In this document: piece after piece, positions 17,300 through 25,583 of the stretch
Position numbering within the stretch: the stretch's first letter is position 1
Layout: every line of letters starts with the position of its first letter
NCBI RefSeq assembly: GCF_003814875.1
Contig: NZ_RKQF01000001.1
Location: 1,178,001 to 1,242,000, forward strand
Reading direction: 5' to 3'
Length of the DNA stretch: 64,000 nt
Source: Streptomyces sp. Ag109_O5-1
Lineage (GTDB): Bacteria > Actinomycetota > Actinomycetes > Streptomycetales > Streptomycetaceae
Position numbers and translations under genes: made by a program
Notes under the pieces: generated by a model
Seen by the model: the letters and a program-made list of their open reading frames with translations, nothing else
Told to the model about the DNA's origin: nothing
Databases searched by the model: none

Positions 17300-18527
17300 G
17301 GCGCGGTGGCTTCACCAGCCCCGACGGCGCCGAGGCAGCGCTGCGGACGTTCCTGGAGGGTGAGGCGGGCGGGTTCAACGCCGACCCGAACCAGACCGTC
17401 GCCGGCTACCTGAACACCTGGCTGGCGGCGAAGGCACCGGCGCTCAAGCCGACGACCATGGCCCGCTACCGGGACTACGTCCACAACGATCTCGTCCCCG
17501 CCTTCGGCAGCCTCCGCCTGGACGACCTCCGGCACCGGCACATCAGCGCCTTCGTCACCGGCCGGCTCGCCGCCGGCCGCGGCCGCACCACCCTCTACCG
17601 GTGCTCCAGCGCACTGGGGGATGCCGTCCGCCAGCACCGCCTCGCCCACAACCCCGCCAGCCCACCGGCCCTGCGCCGACCGCTCGCGCCGGAACGCCGG
17701 ATCTGGACCGCCGACGAGGCGGTCCGCTTCCTCCGGCACTGCCACCAGGCCGACCCGGACATGGCCGACCTGTTCGAGTTCCTCATCGGCTCCGGCCTGC
17801 GCAAGGGCGAGGCGCTCGGCCTGCACTGGGACGACGTCCACCTGACCGAGCGCGTTCTCTACGTGCGGTGCACGCTCTCCGCGATCGACACCAACCACCT
17901 CGTGATCACCGCACCCAAGACCCTCTCCAGCAAGAACTGGGTGGCCATCTCACCCCGCGTCGCGTCCGCTCTCCGACGCCGGGCCCGCGCCACAGACCGC
18001 ACCCACAGATGCCCAGGCGATCCGTTCGCCGGACTCGTCTTCTGCCGACCCGACGGCCGGCCGCCGCGACCGCACTCCGTCCTCGACCGGCTCCGGCAAC
18101 TGTCCGAGGAAGCCGACGTTCCCCGAGTGACCGTTCACGATCTGCGGCACCTGGCCGCCACCCTCACCATCACCGCGGCGTGCCGCTCACCGTGGTCTCC
18201 AAGACCCTGCGCCGCTCCACTCTGTCGACCACGGCCAACATCTACAGCCACCTCACCCGGCAGGCCGACCGCCGGGCCCCGCTGGCGCGGCTGCGATCAC
18301 CGCGCGACCACATCCACCGGCTCCGCAAGGCCCTCAACCGACTGCGCTCCCTCACACCGCCGCCCTTCAGCGCCACCGCAGACCGGCCCCAACTCCGGCC
18401 TGCGACCATACTGCGACCACCAGCCCTCTCAGAACACGAAAAGCCGCCCTCCCGCAAACGAGAGAACGGCCTCCGACCTGCATCAAAGCTGGTCGGGACG
18501 ACAGGATTTGAACCTGCGCCCCCTTGA
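17300..18527 (+). pseudogene. Frameshifted tyrosine recombinase (phage-type integrase) at attachment site
   Basis: The frame reading FTSPDGAEAALRTFLEG through a SAM-like arm and core domain (GLRKGEALGL, then HDLRH) carries the first catalytic Arg and the His-x-x-Arg box. At 18176-18180 one G is missing from an expected GGG, and the rest (GVPLTVVSKTLRR, then the tyrosine box ANIYSHL) continues in another frame to a stop at 18525-18527, inside the tRNA-derived repeat. The N-terminal arm-binding part is not recognisable, so the 5' end is also lost or diverged. It reads toward the att site at 18492 but lies outside the island bounded by the two repeats, so it probably belonged to a separate, neighbouring element. 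A sequencing error at the frameshift cannot be excluded. Confidence 0.8.
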
Positions 18528-18534
18528 CCCCCAG
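18492..18534. repeat. Attachment site: 43-bp duplicate of the 3' end of tRNA-Pro
   Basis: This stretch matches 49053-49095 at 42 of 43 positions in the same orientation (the mismatch is C for A at base 28). The matching copy is the 3' half of a tRNA-Pro gene on the minus strand. A tRNA 3'-end duplication next to integrase genes is the classic footprint of site-specific integration. Confidence 0.92.
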
Positions 18535-18544
18535 GAGTAGGGCA

Positions 18545-18726
18545 GCACGCCGCTTCGCCCCGTTATCGGTGATATAGCGGATCGCGTCGACGACGCGCCG
18601 TCGGGGCCACTTCTCCGGGGCCCCGCCCTTGGAGGTCTGGCAGGCGGGGGTGGGCAGGAGCCGTTCCAGGAGGGCCCATTCGAGGTCGCTGGTGTCGGAG
18701 GGGTAGCGGTATCGGGGCAGCAGCAT
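18545..18726 (-). pseudogene. 5' fragment of an IS5-family transposase
   Basis: Reading leftward from an ATG at 18726, the protein begins MLLPRYRYPSDTSDLEWALL and continues through DAIRYITDNGAK. This is the N-terminal helix-turn-helix part of IS5-type transposases that are common in Streptomyces. Homology stops abruptly about 15 bases before the tRNA-derived repeat, and the DDE catalytic domain is gone. The break beside the att site suggests deletion during or after integration. Confidence 0.75.
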
Positions 18727-18800
18727 GACGGGGTGCCGGGCCGCGACCTGAAGGGGAGCCAACTGCGGAGCGGTCGCGGCCCGTCGCCTTTCCAGGGGGT

Positions 18801-19211
18801 TCACTCCAGGTTGGCGAGAAGGTGCAGGGTGGACTCGATCGCGCCCATCTGCGCCATGACCGTGCGGATGCAGGGATCGTCAGGCTTCTTCTTCTGGTGC
18901 GGCAGTAGGATCCCGGCGATGAAGTTCTCCACCCGGTGGTGGACCGACTCGAAGAACGCCCGCTCGTTGCCGATCCAGACCTCCGGCGCGTCCTCCAGCA
19001 TTCCGTAACCCCACGTCTTGTCCCAGGTCACCGGCGGGAGCCCCTTCGCCGCGGCGACCTGGCGCAGGTGGGCGAGCCCGGTGTGGACCTGCGCACGAGT
19101 GCGCTCGGTGGCCGCCGTCAGCTGGACGGTCGTCAGACCGGCGGGACGAGCCTCCATCAGGGCGGACAGGACGGCTTCAGCGTGGACGTGAGCGGGAACG
19201 CCCCGCCCCAT
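18801..19211 (-). CDS. Hypothetical protein with winged-helix-like N-terminal half
   Basis: A protein of 136 residues whose ATG (19211) lies 2 bases after the TAG of the broken gene upstream (19214), so the pair was translationally coupled. Residues about 8-55 (AVLSALMEARPAGLTTVQL and the following helix) look like a winged helix, with a strand pair at WDKTWGYGML. The C-terminal half (about 70-136) is helical and charged. I do not recognise the family. It resembles small partner proteins encoded next to DUF6192/RacO-type genes in Streptomyces mobile elements, which is a weak inference. Confidence 0.6.
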   Translation of the reverse strand: MGRGVPAHVHAEAVLSALMEARPAGLTTVQLTAATERTRAQVHTGLAHLRQVAAAKGLPPVTWDKTWGYGMLEDAPEVWIGNERAFFESVHHRVENFIAGILLPHQKKKPDDPCIRTVMAQMGAIESTLHLLANLE

Positions 19212-19213
19212 CG

Positions 19214-20125
19214 CTACTCGCCCGAGCCCTTCAGCAGCTTCTGAAGCTGCTCGTCGAGGTCGACCTCGCCGCGGGTGACCGCGTTCTCGATCCAGTCGGC
19301 CGACGCCCGCACCCGCGCAAGTCCCCGCCCGATCGTCTCCCGCTCGCCGTCGTCGTAGTGCTCGCCGCGCAGGTTCGGCACGATCCTTCCGGCGGTGACA
19401 GTGAACTGAGTGCAGGCCGCGACCAGGTCCATGAACTGGGTGTTGTGCGCCATCTGCCGCAGCTGGTCCAGCTGCGGCGCGGCTTCCTTCCTGCCCGTAC
19501 TGGACCTGCTGGCGGAACTGGTCGAACTGCGCCTCATTCACGGCATGCCTGGCCGTGTCGTCGGCCATGGCCTTCGAGGCGACGGCGGGGCGGCGCAGGA
19601 AGTCGGTGGCCACCCGCGCGGCCACCTGGTCATCGGCGGCCAGTTCGTGGATCGCGTCCACCTTCTCCTGGACGCTCTCGGGGGTGTCGACCTTCCAGCC
19701 GACGATCCGCTTCGCGCTGTCATGCGTCCAGCGCGCGGGCCCGCCGCGCGGGTTGGGCGGGGGTTGTCGACCGCCTCGAACCGTTCCTGCTCCTCGGGGA
19801 TGGAGGAGAGGATCTTGTGGATGGTGTGGGAGACACACGCCCGCCGGCATTCCTTCGGCCAGCGCGAGGCCACCCACCGGTAGTTCCGGACGGTCGAATA
19901 GGCCAGGCCGATGTCCTCGGCGAACATCCGGATCGCCTCGCTGACGGTGAACAACTCCTCGCTCCCCGACGGGTTCGTGCCCCCGTAGGAGCGCATCGGC
20001 TCGATCTCCAGGCCAGCGTCCCCAAGCTGCCACTGGACACCGCTCATCGTCTCGACCCAGTCCCGCCCCTGCTTGACCAGCTCGTCGTAGCGCTGCCGGG
20101 TCACACTGCCGACCATCCCGGTCAT
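19214..20125 (-). pseudogene. DUF6192-like (RacO-type) gene broken by two frameshifts
   Basis: From ATG 20125 the sequence reads MTGMVGSVTRQRYDELVKQG and continues to a probable helix-turn-helix (FTVSEAIRMFAEDIGLAYSTVRNYRWVA, written here only as landmarks FTVSEA and STVRNYRW). At a C-run near 19757-19763 the frame changes, and it resumes as PARWTHDSAKRIVGWKV. Near 19495 it changes again, and the last 90 residues (QLDQLRQMAHNTQFMDLV to GSGE) end at 19214. Three frames joined would give about 300 residues, the size expected for this family of presumed DNA-binding proteins. Family naming is from memory and moderately sure; the two breaks are directly visible. Confidence 0.65.
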
Positions 20126-20283
20126 CCGGACGCCCCCCCACGAGCCCCGGGTGCGGCACCTGACCTTGCCGTCAACTCGCCCTGGGCATTCGTCACTTCG
20201 CACCATCCGACCGCCTCGCCCGACAGAGAAGGGCGTATCGGCCCGGCGCCCGAAGCGGCCCAGCTTCCATCAGACGCGCAGGC

Positions 20284-20616
20284 TCACGACTCGCCGGACC
20301 GTGCGCGCCGCGTATGCCAGGCTCGTTTACGGCACGCGGGAGAGCAGTACGTTGCTGAGGCAGGATGCTCGACCCCCACCGTCCACGACGCCCCACACTC
20401 CGGGCAACTGGACGTCACGTCGGCCTTCACCGCCTCGGTCCTCGACCGCACACGCCGCATCCGCCGCCCATGCCTCGACCGGCAAGAGGACGAACAGAAC
20501 ACCGCCGTCGCCCTCGCCGTCGGCATCAGCGGACCACCGCATCCGCGACACAGTCGCGGCCCGGAGTCGTCGGCTGCGAGTACGATCAGTCTCAGCCGGG
20601 GCACCCCCTCCTCCAT
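20284..20616 (-). CDS. Small protein with two zinc-knuckle-like Cys motifs
   Basis: A protein of 110 residues. The first Cys set is CRGCGG with FCSSSCRSRHGRRMRR. The second is CPECGASW with YCSPACRKRAWHTRR. Each has the C-x2-C...C-x3-C spacing followed by basic residues, typical of small zinc-binding, DNA-associated proteins on actinobacterial mobile elements. It lies upstream of, and in line with, the DUF6192-like gene. Function is unknown. Confidence 0.65.
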   Translation of the reverse strand: MEEGVPRLRLIVLAADDSGPRLCRGCGGPLMPTARATAVFCSSSCRSRHGRRMRRVRSRTEAVKADVTSSCPECGASWTVGVEHPASATYCSPACRKRAWHTRRARSGES

Positions 20617-20645
20617 GGCGCCACCATAAAACCAGCCGGCTTCGG

Positions 20646-21569
20646 CTACCCGGTGGTGAGCGCCTTGCTATAGACCGTGGAACTGCGCTGGACCGTCATG
20701 CCAATCCGCTCGTACAGCGACAGCGCACCGGTGTTCGAGTGCGTCCACAGCGTGCAGGTCTGCTTCCCTTGCCGGTAGAAGGCGTGGAACGCTGCCTGCA
20801 GCAGCATGCGAGCGATCCCTCGGTTGCGGTGGTCGCGTCGTACCGCGACGCGCTCGACGTACCCTTCGTCGTTGCCCGGGACGTCCAGCGACAGCACCGC
20901 GCCGACCATCTGATCGCCAGCAAACGCGACCGGTGATGCCGCAGGGGCGAACGTTGCTCGTTCGACGGTATGCCGGGCCCATTCCGCGTAGGTCTTTCGC
21001 CGCTGCTGCCACTCGTCGAACGCGTCCTCGGTGACCTGGTATGCCGCTTGCTCGTCACCGGGCCGAAACAACCGGACCGTGATACCGCCCTGCGGCTCAG
21101 GCACCTCTGGTTCGACAGGCATCGCGATCTCCAGCAGCCACTCAGTGACAAGCCGGCGGTACCCACTGGACCGCAGGAGCGCGCCGGCCGCGTGATCGCT
21201 GTCGGAGACCGTCTGGGCAAGCGAATTGCTTCCCAGCTGCCGGGCCCGCGCCTCGGCCCAGGCGAGCAGCGAACTTCCAAGGCCCCGCCCCCGGTGATCG
21301 GGGTGCACGTGGACCGTAGCCCGCCGGCCCTTCACCCACCCCCAGCCGGCCAGCCCTCCCGCAGAGTCGGGCACGAGCACCGTGTCGGACTTGAGCTTCA
21401 GGCCAGGCAAGCTGAGATCAGCGGCGATGCGATCGGAGCCAGTCACTGCACGGCCGTACAGCTCGTACTCGCACGCTGTGACCAAACGGTGAACTGCGTG
21501 GGCGTCAGCAGTGGTAGCCGATCGACTGCGGTAACCGATCGGCAACAGCATCGAGGAAGGAACAGACAT
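20646..21569 (-). CDS. Tandem GNAT-domain N-acetyltransferase
   Basis: A protein of 307 residues from ATG 21569; a longer version from 21632 is open but starts without a ribosome site. Two GNAT folds are present. The first (about 15-140) has the acetyl-CoA loop DHRGRGLGSSLL. The second (about 160-300) has DHRNRGIARMLL followed by LYERIGM. The layout is like mycothiol synthase-type double GNATs, but mycothiol-specific features are not evident. The substrate is unknown. The gene reads away from the catabolic operon, whose last stop lies 206 bases upstream. Confidence 0.8.
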   Translation of the reverse strand: MSVPSSMLLPIGYRSRSATTADAHAVHRLVTACEYELYGRAVTGSDRIAADLSLPGLKLKSDTVLVPDSAGGLAGWGWVKGRRATVHVHPDHRGRGLGSSLLAWAEARARQLGSNSLAQTVSDSDHAAGALLRSSGYRRLVTEWLLEIAMPVEPEVPEPQGGITVRLFRPGDEQAAYQVTEDAFDEWQQRRKTYAEWARHTVERATFAPAASPVAFAGDQMVGAVLSLDVPGNDEGYVERVAVRRDHRNRGIARMLLQAAFHAFYRQGKQTCTLWTHSNTGALSLYERIGMTVQRSSTVYSKALTTG

Positions 21570-21775
21570 GGGGTGAACCCTGCGCCATCCGTTCTTCCAT
21601 GTCGACCGACAGACGGAGCTCAATATGTACAACGCTCAACTTCTTACGCCACGCTCTTACCGGTAGCAATGGTCTGCCCTCATGGATGTGCCCAGCGACG
21701 TGATCGCGGCCATGCGCCCGCCCGCCGGTTGGTTCGTCCTTGCCGGCCCGTGGTCAGCCCTCGGACGACAACGGC

Positions 21776-22843
21776 TCAGCACATCAGGTCCGCCTTGGAG
21801 ATGCGGCCGTGGACGCCCTTGACGGTGTCGACCACCTGGGAGACGTGGAAGTCGGCGGCCGCGCTGAGGTAGGCCAGGCCGACGGGGCCGGGGACGGCGA
21901 ACCGGTGGGTGAGGAGGGTGAGTGCGTCGCGTACAGCGTTGCGCAGGGCCTCGTCGAGGTCGCGGTCGAGGCCCAGCACGATGTGCTCGGACGGCGTTTC
22001 CGCGAACGGTGCGCGCAGCCGGGCGGCCAGAGAGCGGGTGGCCGGGTCCGTGTGGAGCGTGAGGCGGAGGGTGGCGCGCAGGGGGGCCTCGAAGGCGGTG
22101 AGGGCGACTTCGCCGTCGCCCTGGGAGAAGTGCGGGTCGCCGACGTAGAAGAGGGCCCCGGGGACCTGGACGGGGAGGAAGAGCCGGGCGCCGGTGCCGA
22201 GGTGGCGGACGTCGATGTTCCCGCCGTGCGGGCCGGGCGGGACGGAGTGAACGGGGGATTCGGTGGCCGGGGCGACGCCCATGATGCCGAGGAAGGGGCG
22301 GAGAGAGAAGCCGAGTTGGCGGCCGTCGCCGACCGGGAGCCGGCCCCGGCCGTCGTCTCCGACGGTCGCGATGATGCTGGCCGGCTCGCCCTGGGGGGTC
22401 TGCGGATATTCGCCGGGGAGGGCGCCCTTGCCGTGCCGGTTGCTGATCACCCCGTAGGGAGCCCGGCGGAGCAGGGTCAGGACTTCGACCTCCAGTACGT
22501 CACCGGGCCGTGCGTCGTGCAGTGCCACGGGTCCGGTGACGACGTGCGGGCCATGTGTCTGCGGCAGGTGTTCGCGTGCGGAGGCGGCCAGTTCGACCGC
22601 GTCGTTAAGCAGGCCGTTCGCGGCGATACCGGCCGCCCCGAAGAAGGCGGCCGGATCGCGGCCCTGGTCTTCGAGGATGCCCTCGTGGCTGATGGTGTCG
22701 AAGGTGACGGTCTCGCCCGAGCGGACGGTCAGCGCCGGTTCGGCGGTGGCGTTGGGCAGCAGGCCCCAGTGCACCCGGGACGGGTCGGCGGCCAGGTAGT
22801 GGTCACCGTCCAGGGGGCCGAGTCCGGGTTGGAGGAGCTTCAC
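21776..22843 (-). CDS. Acetamidase/formamidase family protein
   Basis: A protein of 355 residues of the FmdA/AmdA amidohydrolase family, which hydrolyses formamide or short amides to ammonia and acid in the cytoplasm. The start is GTG at 22843, overlapping the previous stop by four bases (GTGA). Family landmarks are VTFDTISHEGIL near the N terminus, the metal-site region HSVPPGPHGGNIDVRHLG, FYVGDPHFSQGDGEVA, and AYLSAAADFHVSQVVD near the C terminus. Length is a little below that of typical members (about 400). It is the last gene of the nine-gene operon and could finish a de-amidation cascade. Confidence 0.85.
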   Translation of the reverse strand: MKLLQPGLGPLDGDHYLAADPSRVHWGLLPNATAEPALTVRSGETVTFDTISHEGILEDQGRDPAAFFGAAGIAANGLLNDAVELAASAREHLPQTHGPHVVTGPVALHDARPGDVLEVEVLTLLRRAPYGVISNRHGKGALPGEYPQTPQGEPASIIATVGDDGRGRLPVGDGRQLGFSLRPFLGIMGVAPATESPVHSVPPGPHGGNIDVRHLGTGARLFLPVQVPGALFYVGDPHFSQGDGEVALTAFEAPLRATLRLTLHTDPATRSLAARLRAPFAETPSEHIVLGLDRDLDEALRNAVRDALTLLTHRFAVPGPVGLAYLSAAADFHVSQVVDTVKGVHGRISKADLMC

Positions 22844-23604
22844 TTCAGGGCCTCCCGCAGGGCCCCGGCGGTGAGGGTGAATCCGAAGCACTGGCGGACG
22901 TTGTAGAGGGTGGCGTCCATGCAGTACGCGGGCGAGGTGGTGGCCACCGCGTCCTGGACCATGACGACGTCGTAGCCGAGGTTCGCGGCGTCCATGAGGG
23001 TGGCCAGGACGCACTGGTCGGCGTTGACGCCGGCGAACAGCACGGTGTCGACCCGCAGGTTGCGCAACACGCTGTCCAGTTCGGTGTCCTGGAAGCCGCT
23101 CATCCGGTACTTGGAGACATGGAGGTCGCCGTCCGCGGTCTCCAGTTCGGCGACGATCGCGGCCGAGGGGCTGCCCTGCTCCAGTACCCTGCCGCCCGGG
23201 AGCGGGGCGCCGATGCCGCCGCCGGTGCCGTCCGGGTCGTAGACGTGCAGGACGCCGGGCGGGAGGTTGGCCCGGTCGGGGCGGTTGCCCCAGTTGAGCC
23301 AGATGACGGGGACGCCCGCGGCGCGCAGCGGAGGCAGCAGGCCGGCGATGACGGGGACGGGGGCGCGCGCGGGGGCCACGTCCACGCCGATGGAGGCGAG
23401 CCAGCCGTCGGGCGAGCAGAAGTCGTTCTGCATGTCGACGACGATCAGCGCGGTCGCGGCAAGGTCGGCGGTCACGGCCTGTGGCAGTGCCTCGACGGTG
23501 ACGGGGTGCGGGTCGCGGTGGGGGCGGGCCAGTACGACGGTCTTGCCGTGCGCCCGCCAGGCGTTGCGGGAGTTGGGCCCGATCAGGCCGTGGGCCTCAG
23601 GCAT
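22840..23604 (-). CDS. Isochorismatase-fold cysteine hydrolase (biuret/ureidoacrylate hydrolase-like)
   Basis: A protein of 254 residues with the catalytic triad of the family visible: Asp57 in VVDMQNDF, Lys165 in VSKYRMSGF, Cys198 in NADQCVLAT. Relatives hydrolyse the terminal C-N bond of biuret, ureidoacrylate, N-carbamoylsarcosine or similar ureides, releasing ammonia or carbamate. The ATG at 23604 overlaps the amidase stop (23597-23599). The N-terminal extension of about 45 residues before the core, and the position between an AtzH-amidase fusion and an acetamidase, favour a ureide-type substrate. This is inference. Confidence 0.85.
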   Translation of the reverse strand: MPEAHGLIGPNSRNAWRAHGKTVVLARPHRDPHPVTVEALPQAVTADLAATALIVVDMQNDFCSPDGWLASIGVDVAPARAPVPVIAGLLPPLRAAGVPVIWLNWGNRPDRANLPPGVLHVYDPDGTGGGIGAPLPGGRVLEQGSPSAAIVAELETADGDLHVSKYRMSGFQDTELDSVLRNLRVDTVLFAGVNADQCVLATLMDAANLGYDVVMVQDAVATTSPAYCMDATLYNVRQCFGFTLTAGALREALK

Positions 23605-25144
23605 GCGCGGGGTTCCTCGAATCGGTGACGAAGTCCAGCAGGGCTCGGTCGGTGCCCCGGGCGCCCAGCACGCACAGGCCCACGGGCAGCGAGCGCACCC
23701 GCAGCAGCGGGGCGACGACCGCCGGGAGTCCGGCCAGGGAGGCGAGGCAGGTCAGCCGGAGGGTGGCGGCACGGACGGCCTCCACCTCCTCGGGCGGCGC
23801 GTCGGCGAGAGGGGCGGGGCCACTCGTGGCGGGCAGCAGCAGGGCGGTCCCGGGCGGAAGTACGGCGTCCAGCGCCTTCCGCGCGTCGGACAGGACCTGT
23901 TCCGCCCGCGCCCGCTCGGCCGCGCTCACCCGGCGTCCGTTCTCGAAGCGTGCCGCGACGTCCGGGGCGAGCGCGCCCGGGTGACGGGTGATCCACGCGC
24001 CGTGCTGCTCCCAGGCTTCGGCGGCCTGGACTGTGCGGAAGGCGGCGAACCACTCCTCCAGGTGTTCGGCGGCTCCGGTGCGGGCAGGCGCCAGGGGCAG
24101 CGCCGTACGCAGGGTCAGTGCCCGGCAGGCGGCCTCGAAGGAGGCTCGGACCTCGGGTTCCGCGAGCGGCACCAGTTCCTCGTCCACCATGCATTGGGTG
24201 ATCGGCGCGGTGGTGTCGCCCGGCGTCAGCAGCGCCTCGGCCGCCGTCCGCAGCAGGACGGGGTCGTGGGCCAGGAGTCCGGCGGTGTCGAAGGAGGGGG
24301 CCAGCGCCAGCAGGCCCCCGTCGGGGGTGGCGCCGTGGGTGGGCCGCCAGCCGTACAGGCCGCAGTAGGAGGCGGGCACACGGATCGAGCCGGCGGTGTC
24401 GGTGGCCAGCCCCAGGTCCGCCCAGCCGCGGGCCACGGCGGCGGCAGGGCCGCTGCTGGAGCCGCCGGTGATCCGGCCGGGTGCGGCGGGGTTGGCGGGG
24501 GTGCCGTAGTGCGGGTTGGTGCCGGCGAGGCTGAAGGCGAGTTCGTCGGTCTGGGCGATGCCGGTGAGTTCGGCGCCCGCGTCGAGCAGCCGCCGTACGG
24601 CGTCGGCGTGAGCGGTTTCCGGGCGGGCCTCGGCCAGCCAGGCGGGGTTGCCCGCGCCGACGCGCTGTCCCGCCACCGCGAACAGGTCCTTCACCGCGAG
24701 GCGGACATGGGACAGCGGGCCCTGTCCGCTGGACGCCACGAGCGGCCCGTCGGCCACCCGCCACACCGCCGGGTCAGGGCGGTCGTCCGGCGCCGGCGCG
24801 GATACGGCGCTCACGTGCGCGGCGGCGATCCGCCACCCGGCGTCGGTGTGCCGCCACACCTGGGTCTGGAGTCCGCGCCCCCCGTCCTGCCGCCGGGTCT
24901 CGGCGGTGACGACCGCGACCCGCGCGGCCGGCCGGACCACGTGTACCCGCTCCACGACCCGCGCCGGAGCCCCGCCCCTCCCCCGCCGGAAGCCGGCGAT
25001 GGCGGCGTGGCCCACCAGCACGGTGTCGCCCTCGGCGCGCAGGGTGTCCGGTGCGTCCAGGAACCAGTGGTCCAGGCCGGTCAGGTCGTTGACGGCGAGG
25101 GCTTGTTCGTATGCCCAGAAGGCGGCGAGGAGGTCCGCGTTCAC
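23597..25144 (-). CDS. Amidase-signature enzyme fused to an N-terminal AtzH-like (NTF2-fold) domain
   Basis: A protein of 515 residues starting at GTG 25144, overlapping the cupin stop by GTGA. Residues about 1-115 form an NTF2-like domain of the DUF3225/AtzH type (WFLDAPDTLRAEG, QTQVWRHTDAGWRI). Residues about 120-515 are an amidase-signature domain with catalytic Lys152 (AVKDLF), the Ser cluster 229-231 (GGSSSG) and probable nucleophile Ser253 (DTAGSIRVP). In s-triazine degraders AtzE is an amidase acting on 1-carboxybiuret, and AtzH is described as a dicarboxyurea decarboxylase. A fusion would couple the two steps. Whether this protein acts on such compounds is not shown. Confidence 0.85.
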   Translation of the reverse strand: MNADLLAAFWAYEQALAVNDLTGLDHWFLDAPDTLRAEGDTVLVGHAAIAGFRRGRGGAPARVVERVHVVRPAARVAVVTAETRRQDGGRGLQTQVWRHTDAGWRIAAAHVSAVSAPAPDDRPDPAVWRVADGPLVASSGQGPLSHVRLAVKDLFAVAGQRVGAGNPAWLAEARPETAHADAVRRLLDAGAELTGIAQTDELAFSLAGTNPHYGTPANPAAPGRITGGSSSGPAAAVARGWADLGLATDTAGSIRVPASYCGLYGWRPTHGATPDGGLLALAPSFDTAGLLAHDPVLLRTAAEALLTPGDTTAPITQCMVDEELVPLAEPEVRASFEAACRALTLRTALPLAPARTGAAEHLEEWFAAFRTVQAAEAWEQHGAWITRHPGALAPDVAARFENGRRVSAAERARAEQVLSDARKALDAVLPPGTALLLPATSGPAPLADAPPEEVEAVRAATLRLTCLASLAGLPAVVAPLLRVRSLPVGLCVLGARGTDRALLDFVTDSRNPAHA

Positions 25145-25572
25145 GGCGTTCCCGCTCGCAGGACGGCCAGGTCCGGCTCGTCCAGCGTCGTCACCGGCCC
25201 GCGTTCGATGAGGTCGGCGAAGCCTTCGTCGGGGGACATGACGGTGAGGGTGTAAAGGCGATCGGTGGCGGACGTGTTGACGATGCGGTGTTTGGACCCG
25301 GCGGGCAGAACCAGTACGTCGCCGGGGGCGAGGTCGCGTTCGTGCTCGTCGCTGGCGGCGCGGCCGTGGCCGGCGAGCACGACGAACGTCTCGACGGACT
25401 CGGGGTGCCAGTTGAGGGGCTGGGCGCCGCCCGGTTCCCAGACCTCGAAGACGACGGTGGTGGGCGAGCCGTCCCGGGGGCCGGTGAGCACGGCGAGCTT
25501 GACGGTGTCGCCGGCGGTGATGTGGTGGGCGGTGATGTCACGCAGCGGGGTGTGCAGCGGGGCGTCGGTCAT
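25141..25572 (-). CDS. Small cupin-domain protein
   Basis: A protein of 143 residues forming a single cupin barrel: first motif WHPESVETFVVLAGHGRA (metal ligands probably His and Glu), second motif LAPGDVLVLPAGSKHRI (His). Single cupins of this kind sequester or isomerise small molecules, or act as lyases. Here it may act on an intermediate of the hydrolytic pathway. ATG at 25572 lies 12 bases after the creatininase stop. It overlaps the next gene by four bases, so its product is probably made in proportion to the amidase. Confidence 0.8.
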   Translation of the reverse strand: MTDAPLHTPLRDITAHHITAGDTVKLAVLTGPRDGSPTTVVFEVWEPGGAQPLNWHPESVETFVVLAGHGRAASDEHERDLAPGDVLVLPAGSKHRIVNTSATDRLYTLTVMSPDEGFADLIERGPVTTLDEPDLAVLRAGTP

Positions 25573-25583
25573 CGCGGGCTCTC

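Noticed and set aside
18367..18804. Minus-strand frame spanning the tRNA repeat and transposase fragment as one gene
   Set aside because: It fuses an IS5 fragment with translated tRNA sequence; the tRNA part is the familiar artefact of reading through an attachment site.
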